From: Candidatus Thiobius zoothamnicola
GTDB taxonomy: Bacteria > Pseudomonadota > Gammaproteobacteria > Chromatiales > Chromatiaceae
Reading direction: 5' to 3'
Assembly (NCBI GenBank): GCA_030826945.1
Contig: JAPQLC010000029.1
Span: forward strand, 1-36,998
Length of the DNA: 36,998 bases
Shown: in pieces, positions 24,942 to 34,392 of the stretch
Position numbering within the stretch: position 1 is the first letter of the stretch
How the letters are laid out: each line of letters starts with the position of its first letter
Made by a program: the position numbers and the translations under genes
Notes under the pieces: model-generated
The model's input: the letters and a program-made list of their open reading frames with translations, nothing else
Databases searched by the model: none
What the model was told of the DNA's origin: nothing

Positions 24942-25618
24942 ACCCGCCTGATTTATATGTCCGTGCGTTTGGCTTAAGGGATTATTCAGCGATCTGGCGG
25001 GCCATGCGCCAATTCACCGTACAGCGCACACCTGAAACCCCTTCCGAACTGTGGATTGTCGAACACCCACCCACCTTCACCCAAGGACAAGCCGGGAAAC
25101 CGGAGCACCTGTTGGACCCCGGCCCTATTCCGGTCATTCAGACAGATCGCGGCGGCCAGATAACCTATCACGGCCCTGGACAAATCGTGATTTATTTACT
25201 CATTTCATTACGTGAGATCGGCATCAATGTACGCGCACTCGTCAGTGCCATGGAGAATGCAATCATCACCCTGCTGGCAGACTATGGCGTGGCGGCGCAA
25301 GCAAAAAAGGAAGCGCCTGGCGTTTATGTTGAATCCGCGAAAATCGCTTCTCTGGGTTTACGTATTAAACGAGGCTGCAGCTACCATGGTTTGGCGCTGA
25401 ACGTGGACATGGATCTCAGCCCATTCCAACAAATCAACCCCTGTGGCTATCCTGGCTTATCCGTCACTCAAACCATTGACCAAGGGATCCCAGCAGGAAT
25501 GACCGAATTAAGCACCGCGCTGATTGAGAAATTGTGCAAACAACTTGGATACCGCAACCCACCGGAACGGATTCATCCATTCGATGAGTTATTTATCGAC
25601 AGTTTGTTGACGCCATAG
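24938..25618 (+). CDS. lipB: octanoyl-[ACP]:protein octanoyltransferase
   Basis: A 226-residue enzyme that moves octanoate from acyl carrier protein to lipoyl domains, the first step of endogenous lipoylation. Active residues Cys169 (in FQQINPCGYPGL) and Lys135 (in ESAKIASLGLRIKRG) are at the same numbers as in E. coli LipB. TDRGGQITYHGPGQ is the substrate loop. Translation starts at GTG 24938, overlapping ybeD by four bases. lipA, the sulfur-inserting partner that usually follows, is not downstream; a repeat-containing gap and a small membrane gene are there instead. Confidence 0.96.
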   Translation: MNPPDLYVRAFGLRDYSAIWRAMRQFTVQRTPETPSELWIVEHPPTFTQGQAGKPEHLLDPGPIPVIQTDRGGQITYHGPGQIVIYLLISLREIGINVRALVSAMENAIITLLADYGVAAQAKKEAPGVYVESAKIASLGLRIKRGCSYHGLALNVDMDLSPFQQINPCGYPGLSVTQTIDQGIPAGMTELSTALIEKLCKQLGYRNPPERIHPFDELFIDSLLTP

Positions 25619-25665
25619 GATCGCTGGGTCTCATGGTTAAATATCATCAACAAAAGTATGCCGTC

Positions 25666-25699
25666 ATTCCCGCGCAGGCGGGAATCTATACCCGCCTGC
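25666..25699. repeat. REP-like palindromic repeat with two alternative hairpins
   Basis: ATTCCCGC-GCAG-GCGGGAAT (25666-25685) is a perfect 8-bp stem. Overlapping it, GCAGGCGGG (25674-25682) pairs perfectly with CCCGCCTGC (25691-25699) across an 8-nt loop. The two structures are mutually exclusive. The motif 'GTCATTCCCGC...GCGGGAATC' is a common dispersed palindrome in proteobacterial genomes. It lies about 50 nt after lipB and could end or protect its transcript. Confidence 0.6.
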
Positions 25700-25844
25700 C
25701 ACGTATTCCGCAGGTATTAATGAGTCACATTCAGCATCTCTGGTCAATTCCGGTAAAAACAGGGACACCAGTTTCCAGAGAACGATACGTCAGATGCGTG
25801 ATTACTGGCATCGTCACAAGACACCCAGCACAACAATAAACGAA

Positions 25845-25858
25845 CACCTTGGAAGGTG
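25845..25858 (-). terminator. probable terminator hairpin of the small membrane-protein gene
   Basis: CACCTT-GG-AAGGTG is a perfect inverted repeat. Read on the minus strand it comes 33 nt after the stop at 25892 and is followed by a T-rich stretch (TTCGTTTATTGTTG). That arrangement suits an intrinsic terminator for the minus-strand gene. Confidence 0.45.
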
Positions 25859-25891
25859 CTCCCTTATTACCATGCGATCATTGGACTATAT

Positions 25892-26185
25892 CTACCAATA
25901 GCGCGACGACCATAAAGAGATCGCCACGATGATGAGGACTATTGAGACCACCTTTTCCTTGCTACCTTTAGCGATAAAAAAAGTGCCAATTTGCGTCGTG
26001 ACAATGACAATCAAAAGCAGGAACATGAATATCGTTCTATTCCCAGAACCGTCGGTAACAGGCAATGTCGTCATTGATGAATCCATATCTTTCATCCATG
26101 AATACGTATTGCTCTGAATAGCGATAAAAACAAGCAATCCGAATATAAAAACTGAGTGCGAAAAGACTTTCAGAAGGGTCTTCAT
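25892..26185 (-). CDS. small multi-span membrane protein, unrecognised
   Basis: A 97-residue protein starting at ATG 26185 after GGAAAG; an in-frame start 11 codons earlier is less likely. Three hydrophobic segments are visible: VFSHSVFIFGLLVFIAIQS near the start, MFLLLIVIVTTQIGTFFIA in the middle and VVSIVLIIVAISLW near the end. A polar Ser/Thr/Asp-rich loop (MDSSMTTLPVTDGSGN) lies between the first two. I do not recognise the family. It is AT-richer than its neighbours and sits alone between lipB and ugd with its own terminator, which suggests an acquired or fast-evolving gene. Confidence 0.6.
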   Translation of the reverse strand: MKTLLKVFSHSVFIFGLLVFIAIQSNTYSWMKDMDSSMTTLPVTDGSGNRTIFMFLLLIVIVTTQIGTFFIAKGSKEKVVSIVLIIVAISLWSSRYW

Positions 26186-26462
26186 TTTGCTTTCCAAATC
26201 ACTTGGCAAGTATTTCAAATCGGGGCCTTCATTTCACAATGCAATCCCCATAACTTGTATTTTTCTTTATGTTATCAGTTGTATACCAACAGAACCGGAG
26301 AATCTTATAGGGTTGTGCGTAATTGTCTGATTTCCATCACCCCATGCAGGCTGACTCCAGTTAAATAAAGGGTAAAAGGCCGCAAAGCGCAGCTTCTTGC
26401 TAACACCATCTAAAACCAAGCCATGCTAGAATCAAATGTTCGAATAACAATGATTTAGCCGT

Positions 26463-27794
26463 ATGAATGTAACGATATTTGGCAGTGGTTATGTCGGTTT
26501 AGTGACCGGCGCTTGTTTGGCGGAAGTCGGCAATCAAGTCATGTGCGTGGATGTTGACCCGGTAAAGATCAATCGTCTCATGCAGGATGACATCCCGATT
26601 TACGAACCCGGGCTGGAGGAAATGGTCAGCCGTAATCGCGCCGCAGGCCGTTTACATTTCACCACGGACGCAAAACAAGGTGCGCACTTCGGCACCGTGC
26701 AGTTTATCGCGGTGGGCACCCCGCCGGATGAAGATGGTTCAGCTGATTTACAATATGTGCTGGCAGTGGCGGAATCTATCGCCACGCACATGCAGGATTT
26801 TAAAATTGTCATCAACAAATCCACTGTGCCGGTCGGTACGGCTGATCAAGTCAGCGCTCAAATCACCCAAATACTGACGCAACGTCAGGCGGATTTGACT
26901 TTCGATGTTATCTCAAACCCGGAGTTTCTTAAGGAAGGCGCTGCAATTGACGATTTCATGAAACCTGACCGGATCGTCGTCGGCACTGAGAATCCACGCT
27001 CTATTGAGGTGATGCGTGAACTCTACGCCCCCTTCAATCGCAACCATGAGCGCCTCATTTTTATGGATGTGCATTCCGCTGAATTAACCAAATACGCCGC
27101 CAACGCCATGTTGGCGACTAAAATCAGCTTTATGAATGAATTATCCAATATTGCTGAAACGCTGGGCGCTGATATTGAAAAAGTACGGGTCGGCATTGGT
27201 TCTGATCCACGCATTGGCTATCAGTTTATCTATCCGGGTTGCGGTTATGGCGGGTCCTGCTTTCCCAAAGATGTGAAAGCATTGGTCAAAACCGCGCGCA
27301 ATGTCGGCTATGAGCCTCAGCTATTACAAGCCGTCGAAGATGTGAATCAACGTCAGAAACACATGCTGTTCCATAAAATCAAGGCCTATTTTGATGGCGA
27401 TTTGCCACATAAAACCGTTGCAATCTGGGGTTTGGCATTTAAACCGAACACAGATGATATGCGTGAAGCGCCCAGTCGGACATTGATGGAAATGCTGTGG
27501 GATGCGGGTGCTAAAATACGCGCATTTGACCCAATCGCTAATCAGGAACTCAAACGTATCTATGGCGAACGGTCTGATTTGGTCATTTGCCAGGATGCGG
27601 AAGATACATTGGATGGCGCTGATATCCTTGCTGTCATCACGGAATGGATTGAATTCCGTAGCCCGGATTTCTCAATGATTAAAAATAAGCTGCGCTATCC
27701 CGCCATATTTGATGGACGCAATATCTATGATCCACAAACGGTGCAGAATGCTGGCTTAATTTATTACAGCATTGGCCGACAACCTATACGTTAA
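26463..27794 (+). CDS. ugd: UDP-glucose 6-dehydrogenase
   Basis: An NAD-dependent enzyme of 443 residues oxidising UDP-glucose to UDP-glucuronate for polysaccharide or lipid A sugar synthesis. The Rossmann motif [11 protein letters not shown] is at residues 6-16. The catalytic Cys266 lies in [12 protein letters not shown], Lys210 in ELTKYAANA and Lys220 in ATKISFMNE. The C-terminal UDP-binding domain ([20 protein letters not shown]) is complete. The region just upstream (26186-26462) holds no other gene. It is followed by a GT9 glycosyltransferase on the same strand, consistent with a role in surface glycans. Confidence 0.96.
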   Translation: MNVTIFGSGYVGLVTGACLAEVGNQVMCVDVDPVKINRLMQDDIPIYEPGLEEMVSRNRAAGRLHFTTDAKQGAHFGTVQFIAVGTPPDEDGSADLQYVLAVAESIATHMQDFKIVINKSTVPVGTADQVSAQITQILTQRQADLTFDVISNPEFLKEGAAIDDFMKPDRIVVGTENPRSIEVMRELYAPFNRNHERLIFMDVHSAELTKYAANAMLATKISFMNELSNIAETLGADIEKVRVGIGSDPRIGYQFIYPGCGYGGSCFPKDVKALVKTARNVGYEPQLLQAVEDVNQRQKHMLFHKIKAYFDGDLPHKTVAIWGLAFKPNTDDMREAPSRTLMEMLWDAGAKIRAFDPIANQELKRIYGERSDLVICQDAEDTLDGADILAVITEWIEFRSPDFSMIKNKLRYPAIFDGRNIYDPQTVQNAGLIYYSIGRQPIR

Positions 27795-27874
27795 TCAGCA
27801 AGCGCGGATGACGACCAGATTGACCAACAACCTGAGCCATCCATCCGCCATGCCAGAACCCACTTCATATTGAC

Positions 27875-28930
27875 ATGTCCACCGAACGCCAGCCCCAACG
27901 TATTCTGGTGATCCGACGGGATAATATTGGTGACTTGGTTTGTACCACCCCACTATTCGCGTGTCTGAAGTCGCATTATCCACAGGCGCGTATCATGGCG
28001 TTGGTAAACAGCTACAACGCTGCTGTGTTAGAAGGCAATCCACATGTCGATCACCTGTATGTCTACACCAAAGCGAAACATCGCGGGGATCAACTGCTAT
28101 GGCGCATTTACTGGCAGCGTTTCCGGTTAACCAGAGCGCTACGCCAGCAAGTCATTGATTTGGCGATACTGGCTACACCCTCACCCGATAAATACGGTTA
28201 TCGTCTGGCGCGTCAGATTGGCGCACGGCGGATTATCGGCATGAATGATGGTTCATTGAAGCTGGATGTTAATGTGCCGCCTGCCGATATCCAGGGGTTG
28301 CATCAGGTGCAACGCACATTGGCCATTGCTGGATTATCGGTGGAAGAGCACCTCATTCCACCCGTCAAAGTCTTTGTATCGGCTGAAGAAAAACAACAAG
28401 CCCGTCAACAATTCCAGCAGGCTGGCGGCGTCGATCCGCAACCGATCGGGATACACATCAGTGCGCGCAAAGTCGTCAACCGCTGGCCGACAACGCATTT
28501 TGTCTCGGTGATACGAAAATTACTCAGAACCACAGATAAAAACATTGTGCTGTTTTGGAGTCCGGGTTCGGAAAATAACGCTCAGCATCCAGGTGATGAC
28601 GAAAAAGCATCCGCCATTATCCAACAGATCAACAATCCAAGATTGATTCCCTTTCCAACCCTGACTTTACGGGCATTAATCGCCGGTTTATCTCCGCTCT
28701 CTGTTTTGCTCTGCAGCGACGGTGGTGCCATGCATATTACGGCGGGACTGGCCCGGCCTATTGTCTGTCTGTTCGGCTACTCCGAAGGGGCGCGACAATG
28801 GCGGCCCTGGGGAAAACATACCTTGCTGCAGCAGGAGCCTGTCGATCAAATAACACCAGACGCGGCATTTAACGCCTTATTGCCTTATCTGTCTGAATCC
28901 ACAGAAACAGGCCAGATTTCAAAGAAATAA
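27875..28930 (+). CDS. glycosyltransferase family 9 (heptosyltransferase-like)
   Basis: A 351-residue GT-B glycosyltransferase of the ADP-heptose:LPS heptosyltransferase group. The N-terminal RILVIRRDNIGDLVCTTPLF carries the catalytic Asp in the first loop, with IGIHISARKVVNRWP and the nucleotide-sugar segment CSDGGAMHITAGLARPIVCLFG further on. The exact sugar is not predictable by eye; core lipopolysaccharide heptose is the usual one. It follows ugd after 80 nt. Its 3' end overlaps the convergent thiE gene by 12 nt. Confidence 0.9.
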   Translation: MSTERQPQRILVIRRDNIGDLVCTTPLFACLKSHYPQARIMALVNSYNAAVLEGNPHVDHLYVYTKAKHRGDQLLWRIYWQRFRLTRALRQQVIDLAILATPSPDKYGYRLARQIGARRIIGMNDGSLKLDVNVPPADIQGLHQVQRTLAIAGLSVEEHLIPPVKVFVSAEEKQQARQQFQQAGGVDPQPIGIHISARKVVNRWPTTHFVSVIRKLLRTTDKNIVLFWSPGSENNAQHPGDDEKASAIIQQINNPRLIPFPTLTLRALIAGLSPLSVLLCSDGGAMHITAGLARPIVCLFGYSEGARQWRPWGKHTLLQQEPVDQITPDAAFNALLPYLSESTETGQISKK

Positions 28931-29533
28931 ACGGCTGATCGCGCGCGCGGCGGATTGAACATCATCAGCCGCGAAAACGCCTCGAATCACCGCCAACATA
29001 TCGGCACCCGCTTCCAACAAGGCCTGGCCGTTCCAGGCATGGATACCGCCGATAGCGACAATTGAACAATCAAGCCGCTGACGCGCGTTATGTAATATCT
29101 GAAGATCCGCTTGCGTCGCTTGAGGTTTACTGGAAGAGGCGTAAAAACGGCCAAAGGCGACATAATCAGCACCCAGCGCCACCGCATCCTCAGCCAAGGC
29201 CAATTGGTTATAACAAGAAACACCAATCATCGCTTGCGAACCTAGAGTCTCTCTCGCACGCGCGAAATTCATGTCATGTTTACCAATATGCACGCCATCA
29301 GCGCCAATATCCGCTGCGAGGTGGACATCATCATTAATCAGCAAGGGTTTTTGATGCGCGCGGCAAACCCGCAGAACCTCCGTCGCCTCAAGGCGGCGGC
29401 AGGCCGTATCATCACTCTTGTCCCGATATTGCACAATTTGAGCACCGCCTAAAATCGCTTGTTCAACCTGGCGCGCCAGATTCAGCCCTTTCAGATTAGC
29501 ATCCGTAATCGCATATAGACCACGCAATTTCAT
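28919..29533 (-). CDS. thiE: thiamine phosphate synthase
   Basis: A 204-residue TIM-barrel enzyme joining hydroxymethylpyrimidine diphosphate and thiazole phosphate into thiamine phosphate. Landmarks: LRGLYAITDANL at the start, IVQYRDKS (Lys contact), LLINDDVHLAADIGADGVHIGKHD (Mg2+ and substrate Asp residues), MIGVSCYNQLALAEDAVALG, DYVAFGRFYASSSKP and VAIGGIHAWNG. Its ATG overlaps the thiD stop by four bases (ATGA), so the two are translationally coupled. No TPP riboswitch is apparent upstream of the pair. Confidence 0.95.
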   Translation of the reverse strand: MKLRGLYAITDANLKGLNLARQVEQAILGGAQIVQYRDKSDDTACRRLEATEVLRVCRAHQKPLLINDDVHLAADIGADGVHIGKHDMNFARARETLGSQAMIGVSCYNQLALAEDAVALGADYVAFGRFYASSSKPQATQADLQILHNARQRLDCSIVAIGGIHAWNGQALLEAGADMLAVIRGVFAADDVQSAARAISRLFL

Positions 29534-30312
29534 ATAAAACGCCTGTTGGGTAAATGTTGTCCTTGCCCTGTTTTTTCTGCGGTTTCCAAACTACGCCAGG
29601 TAAAATGCTGCGCAGCCTGTACGGCTTCTTTCATTGTCTGATGTTGAGCCAATTGGCAAGCACAAGCACTGGCCAGCGTACAGCCTGAACCATGATAGAC
29701 ATCAGGCAATTTGGGACAAGTTAAATGGTATGGATCCTCCGTCTGCGAATACAGGGTATTCATGACTTGCGATCCTGCGCTTTCATCCGCGCCGGTCAAC
29801 ATCACATATCCACATCCTTGATCCAACAACCGCTCAACCGCTGGCTGCGGCTTTTGCCGACCTGTTAAACGCCGCGCCTCAGCCTGGTTAGGCGTGAGCA
29901 AATCCACGAAAGGTAATAAACGCTGATTCATCACCCTCACCAATGCCGGTCCGGCCAATTCCCGTCCACCACCCGCCGCCAATACCGGATCCAAAACCAC
30001 AGGCTTGTTAAGCTCAGCCAAAATATCAGCAATCGCCAAGGCGATGTCAACATCACCCATCAAGCCAATTTTCACCCAATCCGGGTTGACATCAGCCAGT
30101 AAAACGTCAGCCTGCTGGAGAAAATCACAACGATCTTGCGGATAAAGACGTTGCACATTTTGAGTGCTTTGCGCAGTCAGACAGGTAACCAACGAATAGG
30201 CGCGGCAATGGTGCGCGACAGCGGTTTCAATATCCGCCTGGATACCTGCCCCGCCAGTTGGATCGTGGCCGCCAATGAATAAAATTGTTGGGCTGGAATG
30301 AGTTATCAACAT
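29530..30312 (-). CDS. thiD: hydroxymethylpyrimidine/phosphomethylpyrimidine kinase
   Basis: A ribokinase-fold kinase that phosphorylates HMP and then HMP-phosphate. ILFIGGHDPTGGAGIQADI at the N-terminus is diagnostic. VTCLTAQSTQNV, VLDPVLAAGGGREL, LTPNQAEARRLTG and the C-terminal DVYHGSGCTLASACACQLA complete the fold; the GSGCT segment carries the anion hole and catalytic region. I place the start at ATG 30312 (MLITHSS), giving 260 residues. The frame extends to 30402, but the added 30 residues are not family-like. It is coupled to thiE and divergent from ribBX. Confidence 0.93.
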   Translation of the reverse strand: MLITHSSPTILFIGGHDPTGGAGIQADIETAVAHHCRAYSLVTCLTAQSTQNVQRLYPQDRCDFLQQADVLLADVNPDWVKIGLMGDVDIALAIADILAELNKPVVLDPVLAAGGGRELAGPALVRVMNQRLLPFVDLLTPNQAEARRLTGRQKPQPAVERLLDQGCGYVMLTGADESAGSQVMNTLYSQTEDPYHLTCPKLPDVYHGSGCTLASACACQLAQHQTMKEAVQAAQHFTWRSLETAEKTGQGQHLPNRRFI

Positions 30313-30545
30313 AAATGTCGGATCAATCGAACTGAAAAACTTACCTTCAAGCATAACGCTTAACGACTTGGAAAGTTCCCTGCGGTGGCTCTGAAAAGTC
30401 ATGCCGCCACTGAAAGCGCGCCAGGCGCGCGCATCAAAGGATTACTCCAAACATCGATAAACTGACTGAATCGGCCATGATTCGCTTGCTAGACGACTAA
30501 CTGATAAAATAGACCGATTGCTTTCTAAAACAGCTAAAATTGACT

Positions 30546-31673
30546 ATGGCGTTAAATACCACCGAAGAGATTATTGATGATCTGAAACGGGGAAAAATGG
30601 TCATCATCATGGATGATGAAGATCGTGAAAATGAAGGCGATCTGCTCATGGCGTCCGAAAAAGTGACACCAGAAGCCATTAATTTCATGGCGCGTTACGG
30701 ACGCGGCTTGATTTGCATGACGATGACCCACGAACGCTGCCATCAACTCCGCTTGCCACTGATGGTCAATACCGACAACCAACTGGAATCCACCAATTTC
30801 ACCATCTCTATTGAGGCAGCGGAAGGCGTCACGACAGGCATTTCAGCCGCTGACCGGGCGACAACTGTACTGGCGGCGGTGGCGGAAGACGCACAACCTC
30901 AGGATCTGGTACAACCCGGCCATATTTTTCCGCTGATGGCGCAACCCGGCGGCGTTTTAGTGCGCGCTGGCCACACCGAGGCCGGCTGTGATCTGGCGAG
31001 ACTGGCCGGACTCCATCCCTCTTCCGTCATTGTTGAAATTTTGAATGAAGATGGCAGCATGGCACGTCGCCCTGACCTGGAAACCTTTGCGCAACAACAT
31101 GACCTCAAAATCGGCACCATTGCGGATTTGATCCAATACCGCATCAAAAATGAAAAAACCGTGGAGCAAATCACAGGATGTGATTTGCCGACCCGGCATG
31201 GTGATTTCCGCTTGTACTCCTACCAGGACATGATCGGCAATGAAATCCATCTCGTCCTGGTCAAGGGCGAAATCAGCCCGGAACGCCCCACTCTGGTCAG
31301 AGTGCATGTGCAGAACACCTTATGCGATATGTTTGAAAGCACCATGGATAGCGGCTGGCCCTTGCGAGCGGCGATGGATTACGTCTCTCAGGTCGGTGAA
31401 GGGGTGATTGTGGTGCTGCGTAACTATGATAAAGCGCGGGATCTCGTCAATCGCATCGAAGAACAGCGCACAGGGGGCAATACGGAGCGTCAGGCGAAGA
31501 ATTTTAAAACCTCGCAAAATGATGATGATTTGCGCACCATTGGTATTGGCGCGCAAATTCTGACCGACCTGGGAGTGCGCAAAATGCGCGTGATGAGCGC
31601 TCCCAAACACCTGCATGCGCTGGCCGGGTTTGATCTCGAAGTTACGGAATTTGTGGATACTAAAGAACACTGA
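30546..31673 (+). CDS. ribB: 3,4-dihydroxy-2-butanone-4-phosphate synthase with degenerate GTP cyclohydrolase II domain (RibBX type)
   Basis: A 375-residue two-domain protein. The N-terminal RibB domain (about 1-205) is complete: [16 protein letters not shown] (metal and acidic residues), [28 protein letters not shown] and [15 protein letters not shown]. It makes the four-carbon riboflavin precursor from ribulose 5-phosphate. The C-terminal domain has the RibA fold but has lost all three zinc cysteines; in place of GD..FGS.RCDCG it reads [14 protein letters not shown]. It cannot be an ordinary GTP cyclohydrolase II. Such RibBX proteins are known in proteobacteria with a separate true RibA. 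The start is ATG 30546 rather than TTG 30540. It heads the rib-nusB-thiL operon. Confidence 0.93.
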   Translation: MALNTTEEIIDDLKRGKMVIIMDDEDRENEGDLLMASEKVTPEAINFMARYGRGLICMTMTHERCHQLRLPLMVNTDNQLESTNFTISIEAAEGVTTGISAADRATTVLAAVAEDAQPQDLVQPGHIFPLMAQPGGVLVRAGHTEAGCDLARLAGLHPSSVIVEILNEDGSMARRPDLETFAQQHDLKIGTIADLIQYRIKNEKTVEQITGCDLPTRHGDFRLYSYQDMIGNEIHLVLVKGEISPERPTLVRVHVQNTLCDMFESTMDSGWPLRAAMDYVSQVGEGVIVVLRNYDKARDLVNRIEEQRTGGNTERQAKNFKTSQNDDDLRTIGIGAQILTDLGVRKMRVMSAPKHLHALAGFDLEVTEFVDTKEH

Positions 31674-31680
31674 GAATCTC

Positions 31681-32151
31681 ATGATGAATATGACGACAAT
31701 TGAAGGCGGCATGACAGTTGACCAGGCACGGTTCTGCGTGGTAGTTGCGCGTTGGAACAGCTTTGTGGTGGACAACCTGGAAGCTGGCGCGCTCGATACC
31801 CTGAAACGCCATGGCGCGACAGAACAGGATATTACGATCGTCCGCTTGCCCGGTGCTTTTGAAATGCCTTTAGTGCTGGATAAAATCGCTGCGCAAGGAA
31901 AGTACGACGCCATCGTGGCATTGGGCGCCGTCATCCGTGGCGGTACGCCGCACTTTGACTATGTCGCTGGCGAATGCGTCAAAGGCATGGCGCAAGTCAC
32001 CCTGAAACATGGCGTGCCAATCGCCTTTGGCGTCCTCACTGTGGACACCATTGAACAAGCTATTGAGCGCGCTGGTGCCAAAGCGGGTAACAAAGGGGGG
32101 GAAGCGGCGGCTTCCGCCATTGAAATGGTCAACCTGTTACGCGCCTTGTGA
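31681..32151 (+). CDS. ribH: 6,7-dimethyl-8-ribityllumazine synthase
   Basis: The penultimate enzyme of riboflavin synthesis, forming icosahedral or pentameric assemblies. The start is one of the ATGs at 31681, 31684 or 31690, just after the ribBX stop; the frame upstream overlaps ribBX and is not used. [38 protein letters not shown] (catalytic His in the active-site segment), [16 protein letters not shown] and the closing [14 protein letters not shown] are all present. It ends overlapping nusB by four bases. Confidence 0.96.
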   Translation: MMNMTTIEGGMTVDQARFCVVVARWNSFVVDNLEAGALDTLKRHGATEQDITIVRLPGAFEMPLVLDKIAAQGKYDAIVALGAVIRGGTPHFDYVAGECVKGMAQVTLKHGVPIAFGVLTVDTIEQAIERAGAKAGNKGGEAAASAIEMVNLLRAL

Positions 32152-32579
32152 GCCGCCAGCGCAGTAAAGCGCGCGGTCTGGCGACGCAAGCGGTATACCA
32201 ATGGCAAATAGCGGGCCAGGATGTGCTGGACATCATCCGCCAATTTCACACTGAACATACCGGCAAAAAAATCGATTTTGATTATTTCCAGGCGCTATTA
32301 CGCGGCGTCACCAGTCAGTTGGGACGTTTGGACGAAACCCTGACACCCCATCTGGATCGCAGCATCCTGAGCGTCGATCCGGTGGAGCGCGCGATATTGC
32401 GCATCGCCTGTTATGAACTGACAGATCGCCCTGAAATACCGTATCGCGTGATCATTAACGAAGCGGTTGAACTGGCCAAATTATTTGGCGCTGAACAAGG
32501 CCATAAATATGTCAACGGAGTACTGGACAAAACGGCACGCGCGCTCAGAACCACAGAAACCCAGTTGCAGCGGCAATGA
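32148..32579 (+). CDS. nusB: transcription antitermination factor NusB
   Basis: A 143-residue all-helical protein that binds boxA RNA with NusE (S10) during rRNA antitermination. [20 protein letters not shown] at the N-terminus is the arginine-rich RNA-binding part. [22 protein letters not shown] and [34 protein letters not shown] are strongly conserved. The GTG start at 32148 overlaps the ribH stop (GTGA), and its own stop overlaps thiL (ATGA). The three genes are thus translationally chained, the classic ribH-nusB-thiL order. Confidence 0.97.
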   Translation: MSRQRSKARGLATQAVYQWQIAGQDVLDIIRQFHTEHTGKKIDFDYFQALLRGVTSQLGRLDETLTPHLDRSILSVDPVERAILRIACYELTDRPEIPYRVIINEAVELAKLFGAEQGHKYVNGVLDKTARALRTTETQLQRQ

Positions 32580-33550
32580 AGGGCGAATTTGACCTGATCA
32601 AACGCTATTTTGCCCAATCCACTCACCAACGGAATGATGTGGCATTGGGCATCGGCGACGACTGCGCCTTACTGCAACCACCACCCGACCAGCAAATAGC
32701 GACCAGCATTGACACTCTGGTCTGTGGTCGCCATTTTCTCGTTGATGTTGACCCAACCAGCCTGGGCCACAAAGCACTAGCCGTCAACCTAAGTGACTTG
32801 GCCGCTATGGGGGCTGAACCAGCCTGGGTGATGTTGAGCCTTACGCTGCCTGACGCCGACCAAGGTTGGCGACGTTGGTTACAAGCTTTTATGGCTGGCT
32901 TCAGTGCGCTGGCGCAACAATATCAAATGCAATTGATTGGTGGCGACACCACGCGTGGTCCGCTCTCCATCACAGTACAAGTGCAAGGCTTCGCACCCCC
33001 TGACCAAACAATGCGGCGCGGCGCGGCGAAAGTCGGCGACCATATCTATGTCAGCGGCACATTAGGAGACGCCGGATTAGCACTGGAATTACAGCAGCAA
33101 TCTCAGTCTCACCCACAAGCAGATATTTTACGGAAACGACTTGACCTGCCAATTCCACGGGTTGAACTGGGATTGGCGCTACGCGGCATTGCGCATGCGG
33201 CCATTGACATCTCGGACGGATTAGGGGCTGACCTCGGACACATCTGCGTGGCCAGCGGCGTTGGCGCGCAACTACAAGCAACTGCCCTGCCCTTATCAAC
33301 CGCCGTCGCAGAACAAGTTTCAACCCATGCGGACTGGCGATTGCCGTTAAACGCTGGCGACGACTATGAACTCCTCTTTACCGCGCTGCCAAATCAAGCC
33401 GCCGCAATCGCGCAAGCCGCCAGCCAAAGCGCCACTCCAATCAAATGCATCGGTGAAATTCAAAGCGGTCAGGAGCTTAGTCTAACTCTGCCAGATGGCA
33501 GAACACTGACCGATATCAACCAAGGATATGACCACTTCAATGATGTTTAA
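32576..33550 (+). CDS. thiL: thiamine-monophosphate kinase
   Basis: A 324-residue PurM/AIR-synthase-fold kinase making thiamine diphosphate, the last step of the pathway begun by ThiD/ThiE. GIGDDCALLQPP (metal-binding Asp pair), AVNLSDLAAMGAEPAWVMLSL, LIGGDTTRGPLSITVQVQG, GDHIYVSGTLGDAGLAL, AIDISDGLGADLGHI and NAGDDYELLFT are all in order. The start ATG overlaps the nusB stop by four bases. pgpA, which often follows, is absent. Confidence 0.96.
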   Translation: MKGEFDLIKRYFAQSTHQRNDVALGIGDDCALLQPPPDQQIATSIDTLVCGRHFLVDVDPTSLGHKALAVNLSDLAAMGAEPAWVMLSLTLPDADQGWRRWLQAFMAGFSALAQQYQMQLIGGDTTRGPLSITVQVQGFAPPDQTMRRGAAKVGDHIYVSGTLGDAGLALELQQQSQSHPQADILRKRLDLPIPRVELGLALRGIAHAAIDISDGLGADLGHICVASGVGAQLQATALPLSTAVAEQVSTHADWRLPLNAGDDYELLFTALPNQAAAIAQAASQSATPIKCIGEIQSGQELSLTLPDGRTLTDINQGYDHFNDV

Positions 33551-33666
33551 CCTACCCTGACAGGGGATCAGCAAGTCCCACGCAAGGCCTTCCGACAGGT
33601 ATTGTGAGGCTGCCAGATCAAACAGAGTGTGAGTCGGCAAGGTGTAACTGCTGGAACAAAAGTATT

Positions 33667-34392
33667 TCAACAGGCTCTATGTTTCCCTCTGACTGCATAC
33701 TCAACCGCTTTTTGCGCATGAATTTGGGTTGTATCCAGCAATTTGATGGGCGCATCCGCTTGACTGACCAGCATACCAATTTCAGTGCAACCGAGAATCA
33801 CCGCCTCAGCACCCTTGTCCGCCAAATCGCTGATAATGCGTAAATACTGATCTTTGGATTCCGGTATCACTTGGCCCAGGCATAATTCCTGATAAATGAT
33901 TTTATGGATAATTTCCCGATCGCGCTGATCTGGAATCAACACCGTCAACCCATAATGGTCGGCCAACCGCTCCCGATAGAAACCTTGCTCCATGGTGAAA
34001 GCCGTGCCCAACAGCCCCACGGATTCAATCTGATCTTTCACCAATACCTCGGCAGTCGCATCCGCGATATGCAGTAACGGAATGGATATTGAGTCGGCAA
34101 TTTCCGGCGCGACTTTATGCATGGTATTCGTGCAGATCAGTAAACAATCGGCGCCAGCCGCTGCAATCTTTTGCCCCGCCTCAACCAGTATTGCGGCCAT
34201 GCCCGGCCAGTCTTCCGCGTGTTGCAATCGCTCTATATCAGCAAAATCAACGCTGTACATGACAATTTTCGCCGAATGCAGACCGCCGATCCGCTGACTC
34301 ACACCTTCGTTAATCAAACGATAATAATCCAGCGTACTTTGCCAACTCATGCCGCCAAGCAAACCGATGGTTTTCATACTTTGGTGAATCAT
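33667..34392 (-). CDS. aspartate/glutamate racemase family protein
   Basis: A cofactor-independent two-cysteine racemase-fold protein of 241 residues. The two catalytic cysteines are Cys87 (LLICTNTMHKVAP) and Cys202 (AVILGCTEIGML). IGLLGGMSWQST at the N-terminus is the usual start of broad-specificity aspartate/glutamate racemases (YgeA type). The ATG at 34392 overlaps the stop of the upstream permease gene by four bases (ATGA), favouring it over ATG 34377. Coupling to a peptide-type ABC importer suggests racemisation of an imported amino acid or a peptide-derived product, which is an inference. Confidence 0.88.
   Translation of the reverse strand: MIHQSMKTIGLLGGMSWQSTLDYYRLINEGVSQRIGGLHSAKIVMYSVDFADIERLQHAEDWPGMAAILVEAGQKIAAAGADCLLICTNTMHKVAPEIADSISIPLLHIADATAEVLVKDQIESVGLLGTAFTMEQGFYRERLADHYGLTVLIPDQRDREIIHKIIYQELCLGQVIPESKDQYLRIISDLADKGAEAVILGCTEIGMLVSQADAPIKLLDTTQIHAQKAVEYAVRGKHRAC

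Noticed and set aside
29530..30540. TPP riboswitch before thiD/thiE or FMN riboswitch before ribBX
   Set aside because: The 5' regions are short and I find none of the conserved THI or RFN element segments.
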